NCBI GenBank assembly: GCA_017414145.1
Contig: JAFPQL010000099.1
Location: forward strand, 1-7,935
Length of the DNA: 7,935 nucleotides
Direction: 5' to 3'
Source of the DNA: Oscillospiraceae bacterium
GTDB lineage: Bacteria; Bacillota_A; Clostridia; Oscillospirales; Ruminococcaceae
In this document: one piece after another, positions 4,923 to 7,935 of the stretch
Layout of the letters: every line of letters begins with the position of its first letter
How positions within the stretch are numbered: position 1 is the first letter of the stretch
The notes under the pieces: generated by a model
Seen by the model: only the letters and a program-made list of their open reading frames with translations
Told to the model about the DNA's origin: nothing
Databases searched by the model: none
Position numbers and translations under genes: made by a program

Positions 4923-6125
4923 ATGCGCAAACCTGCACTTTTTTGCTGTATCACCGCACTGCTGCTGACCGGCTGCTCCAATCCGTATCAGACCGCACAG
5001 CTGCGTTCGGAACAGGAAAAAAAGTACGAATCCCACAGCGTCAATGTGATCGCCCTCTCGGCCGCTGCGGCAGAATCCGGCTCAAAGTACACCCTTTCGG
5101 ATATCCGGAATCTGCTTGACTTCCTGCTTGCGAAAACCGCTTCGCAGGAGCTCGCCGGGAAAGACTATGATCTGGACGGAAACCACCGCTGGGATTCCGC
5201 CGATCTCGCGCTGATGAAGCGGAAAATGCTCGGCGATTCCGTCGATGACGGCCTGCCCGTCGTATATATGACAAAGGATATCTCGCCGGACGGCCTGATG
5301 AATGCCTATCTGGCACTTGGCTGGGAGCCGAAGGGGAAAACCGCCGTGAAGCTCTCGACCGGTGAGCCGCCCGCCAGCAATTATCTGCGGCCTGAGCTGA
5401 TCCGGGATCTGGTGCAGTATGTGGACGGCACCATCGTCGAGTGCAATACGGCATACGGCGGCAAGCGGACCACCACGGCGATGCACTATCAGGTCGCCGA
5501 GGATCACGGATTTACGGGAATTGCCGATTTTCAGATTCTGGACGAAAACGGCTCCATGTCGCTCCCGATCGCAAACGGCCGCGTGCTCTCCGAAGATCTG
5601 GTCGGCGCCGCATTTGCCGATTATGACAGCTATCTGATTCTGTCGCATTTCAAGGGACACGCAATGGCGGGCTACGGCGGCGCAATCAAGAATATTTCCA
5701 TCGGACTCGGCTCAAAAGAGGGCAAATGCCTCATTCACACCGGCGGCAAGAGCCGGAGCAGTATGTGGGGCGGCGACCAGACCGCCTTTACCGAATCTAT
5801 GGCGGAGGCCGGAAAGGGCGTGTCCGATTACCTCGGAAACGGCAAAAACATCACCTATGTCAATGTGATGAACCGCCTGTCCGTGGACTGCGACTGTGAC
5901 GGCAATCCCGCAGAGCCCGATCTGCACGATATCGGCATTCTGTCCTCGTCGGATCCCGTCGCGCTTGATCAGGCCTGCATTGATCTCGTCTATGAGCAGC
6001 GGTACGGCGACGGCAGAAGCCTTGTCAGCCGAATCGCCTCGAAGGACGGTCTGCATACGCTGGAACACGCAGAGGAAATCGGGCTCGGCAGCAGGCAGTA
6101 TCATCTGGTGATGCTGGATGAGTGA
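4923..6125 (+). CDS. Lipoprotein with dockerin-like loop and DUF362 domain
   Basis: The 400-residue product has a short signal peptide with lipobox LTGC (Cys18), so it is predicted to sit outside the membrane. Residues 56-103 resemble a dockerin type I module. A helix TLSDIRNLLDFLLAK is followed by a calcium loop with Asp83, Asp85, Asn87, Asp91 and Asp94, then LALMKRKML. The first calcium loop of a normal two-loop dockerin is missing. Residues 111-398 form a DUF362 domain (PF04015), with VYMTKD, VECNTAYGGKR (Cys174), SHFKGHAMAGYGGAIKN (His242, Lys244, His246), Cys269, VDCDCD (Cys323, Cys325) and SSDPVALDQA. Many DUF362 proteins also carry ferredoxin-type Fe-S motifs, absent here. Metal binding through these Cys/His residues is plausible but unproven. 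The ATG at 4923 is set by AAAGGAG and the signal peptide. An in-frame ATG at 4833 lies in the leader. First gene of a three-gene operon. Confidence 0.88.
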   Translation: MRKPALFCCITALLLTGCSNPYQTAQLRSEQEKKYESHSVNVIALSAAAAESGSKYTLSDIRNLLDFLLAKTASQELAGKDYDLDGNHRWDSADLALMKRKMLGDSVDDGLPVVYMTKDISPDGLMNAYLALGWEPKGKTAVKLSTGEPPASNYLRPELIRDLVQYVDGTIVECNTAYGGKRTTTAMHYQVAEDHGFTGIADFQILDENGSMSLPIANGRVLSEDLVGAAFADYDSYLILSHFKGHAMAGYGGAIKNISIGLGSKEGKCLIHTGGKSRSSMWGGDQTAFTESMAEAGKGVSDYLGNGKNITYVNVMNRLSVDCDCDGNPAEPDLHDIGILSSSDPVALDQACIDLVYEQRYGDGRSLVSRIASKDGLHTLEHAEEIGLGSRQYHLVMLDE

Positions 6126-7035
6126 ACTTTTGTCCGTTCTGAAGCGGGAGAGCATCTATATCTGGTACTACTTTTCGCTTCAGCTCCGGCAGATTCTGCC
6201 GTACTGGATTCTCGGTATGGTCATCGGCTCGGTGATTTCGGTCTTTGTCAAGGACCGGATTCACGGCGCCGTGCAGAAAATGGGCGCGCATAAGCTCGGC
6301 GTCTTCGGCATCGTAATTGCAAGTCTGCTCGGCATCGCGTCGCCGCTGTGTATGTACGGCACGATTCCGCTGGCGGCGTCATTTTCCAGAAAGGGCATCC
6401 GTGACGACTGGCTGGCGGCGTTCATGATGAGCTCGATTCTGCTGAATCCGCAGCTCATCATCTACAGCATGGCGCTCGGAAAGGAAGTGCTTGCCGTGCG
6501 CCTCATCACCTGCTTTCTGTGCGGCATCGCATCCGGGCTGATTCTGCGGTTCGGATTCAGAGGCAGGCAGTTCTTCGATTTCAGCGGCTTTGAGGAGCGG
6601 AAAAGTCGCGACACCGACCCGAATCTGCTGCTGCGTCTGCTGAAAAACATCGGCCGGAATTTCAAGGCGACCGGCGGATATTTTCTGGTCGGCGTGCTGC
6701 TCTCGGCGCTGTTTCAGCGCTATGTGCCGGCGGAGGGATTTGCAAAGCTGTTCGGCAAAGGCAATGAGGGCTTCGGCCTGCTGATGGCGGCGACGGTCGG
6801 CGTTCCGCTCTATGCCTGCGGCGGCGGCACAATTCCGCTGCTTCAGCAGTGGCTGGCGTCGGGGATGAGCGTCGGCTCGGCGGCATCGTTCATGCTGACC
6901 GGACCGGCGACGAAAATCACGAATCTCGGCGCACTGAAAATCGTACTCGGCGTAAAGCATTTTATCCTGTATCTTGCCTATGTGATGATTTTCTCGCTGC
7001 TCTGCGGATTCATTGTCAATCTGATTTTTGTGTAA
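6118..7035 (+). CDS. ArsP/UPF0718-type permease (PF03773)
   Basis: The 305-residue polytopic protein has about eight hydrophobic segments (roughly 24-43, 61-82, 97-117, 124-145, 186-202, 217-242, 247-262, 281-303). Two similar signature stretches, SPLCMYGTIPL (75-85) and GVPLYACGGGTIPL (228-241), lie at matching places in the two halves, as expected for this internally repeated family. NPQL (110-113) and TGPATKI (261-267) are further conserved points. Characterised relatives (ArsP) export trivalent organoarsenicals using cysteines. Here each half has one Cys in its signature (Cys78, Cys234). The actual substrate is unknown and arsenic is not implied by the neighbours. The ATG overlaps the DUF362 stop by 8 bases (ATGAGTGA) with only a weak ribosome site, which indicates translational coupling. 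Residues 146-180 are a charged cytoplasmic loop joining the halves. Confidence 0.88.
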   Translation: MSELLSVLKRESIYIWYYFSLQLRQILPYWILGMVIGSVISVFVKDRIHGAVQKMGAHKLGVFGIVIASLLGIASPLCMYGTIPLAASFSRKGIRDDWLAAFMMSSILLNPQLIIYSMALGKEVLAVRLITCFLCGIASGLILRFGFRGRQFFDFSGFEERKSRDTDPNLLLRLLKNIGRNFKATGGYFLVGVLLSALFQRYVPAEGFAKLFGKGNEGFGLLMAATVGVPLYACGGGTIPLLQQWLASGMSVGSAASFMLTGPATKITNLGALKIVLGVKHFILYLAYVMIFSLLCGFIVNLIFV

Positions 7036-7040
7036 GGAAA

Positions 7041-7056
7041 GCGGGCAGTCACCCGC
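7041..7056 (+). other. Small intercistronic hairpin
   Basis: GCGGG-CAGTCA-CCCGC lies five bases after the permease stop, in the 76-base gap before the third gene. The stem is short and has no T-tail, so it is not a terminator. It might only affect relative expression of the last gene. Confidence 0.3.
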
Positions 7057-7111
7057 ATGAAACAGCGCACATTCGCGGAAGCGGTGTGCCGAATACAAGG
7101 AGGAATTCAGA

Positions 7112-7696
7112 ATGTTTGAAAGTGCTTTGACCATGCGGAATGTATCTGCCCGGACGAAGGTCACATACAAAACGCTGGTGTCGGCGTGTCTGATCGCAAT
7201 GGCCGTTGCGCTGCCGCAGCTTGTGCATCTGGCGCTGGGCGCGCCGGGCGGCGTGAAGTGGCTGCCGATGTATCTGCCGGTGCTGATCGGCGGCTGTCTG
7301 CTGGGCGCGAAATGGGGTCTGGCGGTCGGTGTGCTGTCGCCGCTGGTCAGTTTTCTGCTGACCTCAGCGCTGGGAAATCCGATGCCGGCGGCGGCGAGAC
7401 TGCCGTTCATGGCGGCGGAGCTGGCGGTTTTCGCGCTGGTTTCGGGGCTGTTCACGAAGAAGATTGCGCAGAACGGACTCTGGGCATTTCCGGCGGTGAT
7501 TCTGGCGCAGATTTGCGGCAGAGCGGTATTTCTGGGGTTGATTGCGGTGACGGAGCGGTTTACTCCGTTCACGGCGGGGATGATCTGGGGACAGATTAAG
7601 ACGGGTGTGATCGGTCTGGCGGTACAGGCGGTGCTGGCACCGGTTGTGATGATCGTGTTGCGGCAGTTGCTGATGAAGGACGCAGACGACCGCTGA
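7112..7696 (+). CDS. Probable ECF transporter S component
   Basis: The 194-residue protein is almost all hydrophobic, with about six segments (roughly 20-42, 53-67, 69-86, 98-114, 122-145, 163-187). The layout fits the S components of energy-coupling-factor importers (PF12822-like), which bind a vitamin or metal-related ligand in the membrane. The first segment holds the AxxxA motif (Ala25, Ala29) that contacts the EcfT subunit in this class. LPVLIGGCLLGAKWGLAVG (56-74), MPAAARLPFM and AELAVFALVSGLF (102-114) resemble the family core. No ATPase or EcfT gene is in the window, so it would have to share a module encoded elsewhere. The substrate is unknown. The start is supported by AAGGAGG (7097-7103), eight bases from the ATG. 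Probably the last gene of the operon, since a repeat array begins 14 bases after its stop. Confidence 0.8.
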   Translation: MFESALTMRNVSARTKVTYKTLVSACLIAMAVALPQLVHLALGAPGGVKWLPMYLPVLIGGCLLGAKWGLAVGVLSPLVSFLLTSALGNPMPAAARLPFMAAELAVFALVSGLFTKKIAQNGLWAFPAVILAQICGRAVFLGLIAVTERFTPFTAGMIWGQIKTGVIGLAVQAVLAPVVMIVLRQLLMKDADDR

Positions 7697-7710
7697 CGGA
7701 ATACATCCGC

Positions 7711-7935
7711 GGCAATTTCTAAAGTCCTCTGCGGGACAAACCAAAACCCGCAGCGTGTGTCCAAACTAAAGCTTTTGGTCGAGCTTTTTTGCGGGGAGCC
7801 CCCGCGGGGCCGGCAGTGCCGGCAGCCAACTTCTAAAGTTCTCTGCGGGGCGAACTATAGCAAGAGCGCGCACCCCAAACTACAGTTTTTGGTCGAGCTT
7901 TTTTCAAAAAGCTCGCGGGTTCTTAGGGCAGAGCC
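7711..7935 (+). repeat. Second array of the intergenic repeat, truncated by window end
   Basis: Two copies in the same orientation as the array at 3918. GGTCGAGC cores lie at 7777 and 7891, a period of 114 bases. The longer period comes from an inserted GCCGGC-AGT-GCCGGC block (7809-7823). The last copy ends with the CGAGCTTTTT palindrome (7894-7915) and CGCGGG, then GGGCAGAGCC, where the window stops. The hairpin string seen after the first array probably continues outside. An extra stem CTGCGGG/CCCGCAG lies at 7729-7753. No clear intrinsic terminator for the operon is visible before the edge. Confidence 0.88.
7791..7805 (+). repeat. Repeat-borne hairpin, second array
   Basis: GCGGGG-AGC-CCCCGC, a perfect 6-bp stem after the T6 run. 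It is the counterpart of 4099-4113, differing by paired changes in both arms. Confidence 0.6.

Noticed and set aside
4682..4981. Minus-strand frames over the promoter and leader
   Set aside because: They span a near-consensus promoter and the start of the DUF362 gene, and show no start signal or domain.
6379..7764. 461-residue minus-strand open frame
   Set aside because: It is antisense to two clear membrane-protein genes, starts in the repeat array and has a low-complexity Arg/Ala/Ser-rich translation. No homology is recognisable.

Overview
The window is GC-rich bacterial chromosome (seven plus-strand genes, Shine-Dalgarno sites such as AGGAGG, Gram-positive-type lipoproteins). A dockerin-like domain, an ECF-type S component and a family of intergenic repeats around GGTCGAGCTTTTTT suggest a gut Clostridia member of the Oscillospiraceae/Ruminococcaceae. 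The genus cannot be fixed from sequence alone.

Left block (39-3961): four closely spaced genes, probably co-transcribed from a promoter outside the window. They encode a secreted lipoprotein of unknown function, a membrane-anchored alpha/beta hydrolase, the universally conserved ATPase YchF, and a membrane-anchored calcineurin-like metallophosphoesterase. The last gene runs into a repeat, which supplies its final codons and its stop.

Middle (about 3918-4922): roughly 960 bases without a gene. It holds three tandem copies of the repeat, a string of six perfect-arm hairpins, a strong intrinsic terminator (4347-4390), a long second hairpin (4476-4536), a degraded inverted copy of the repeat (4680-4723), and then a near-consensus sigma-A promoter (TTGACT, 17 bases, TGATATAAT) with a structured leader of about 160 bases.

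Right block (4923-7696): a three-gene unit transcribed from that promoter. It consists of a lipoprotein combining a dockerin-like calcium loop with a DUF362 domain, a PF03773/ArsP-like (UPF0718) permease whose start overlaps the previous stop by 8 bases, and a small membrane protein that looks like an ECF transporter S component. I infer that the three act together on one substrate at the membrane, but the substrate cannot be told from the sequence. This unit is the best candidate for an undescribed system. Directly after it, the same repeat family appears again in the same orientation (7711 to the window end), so direct repeats bracket the whole unit.
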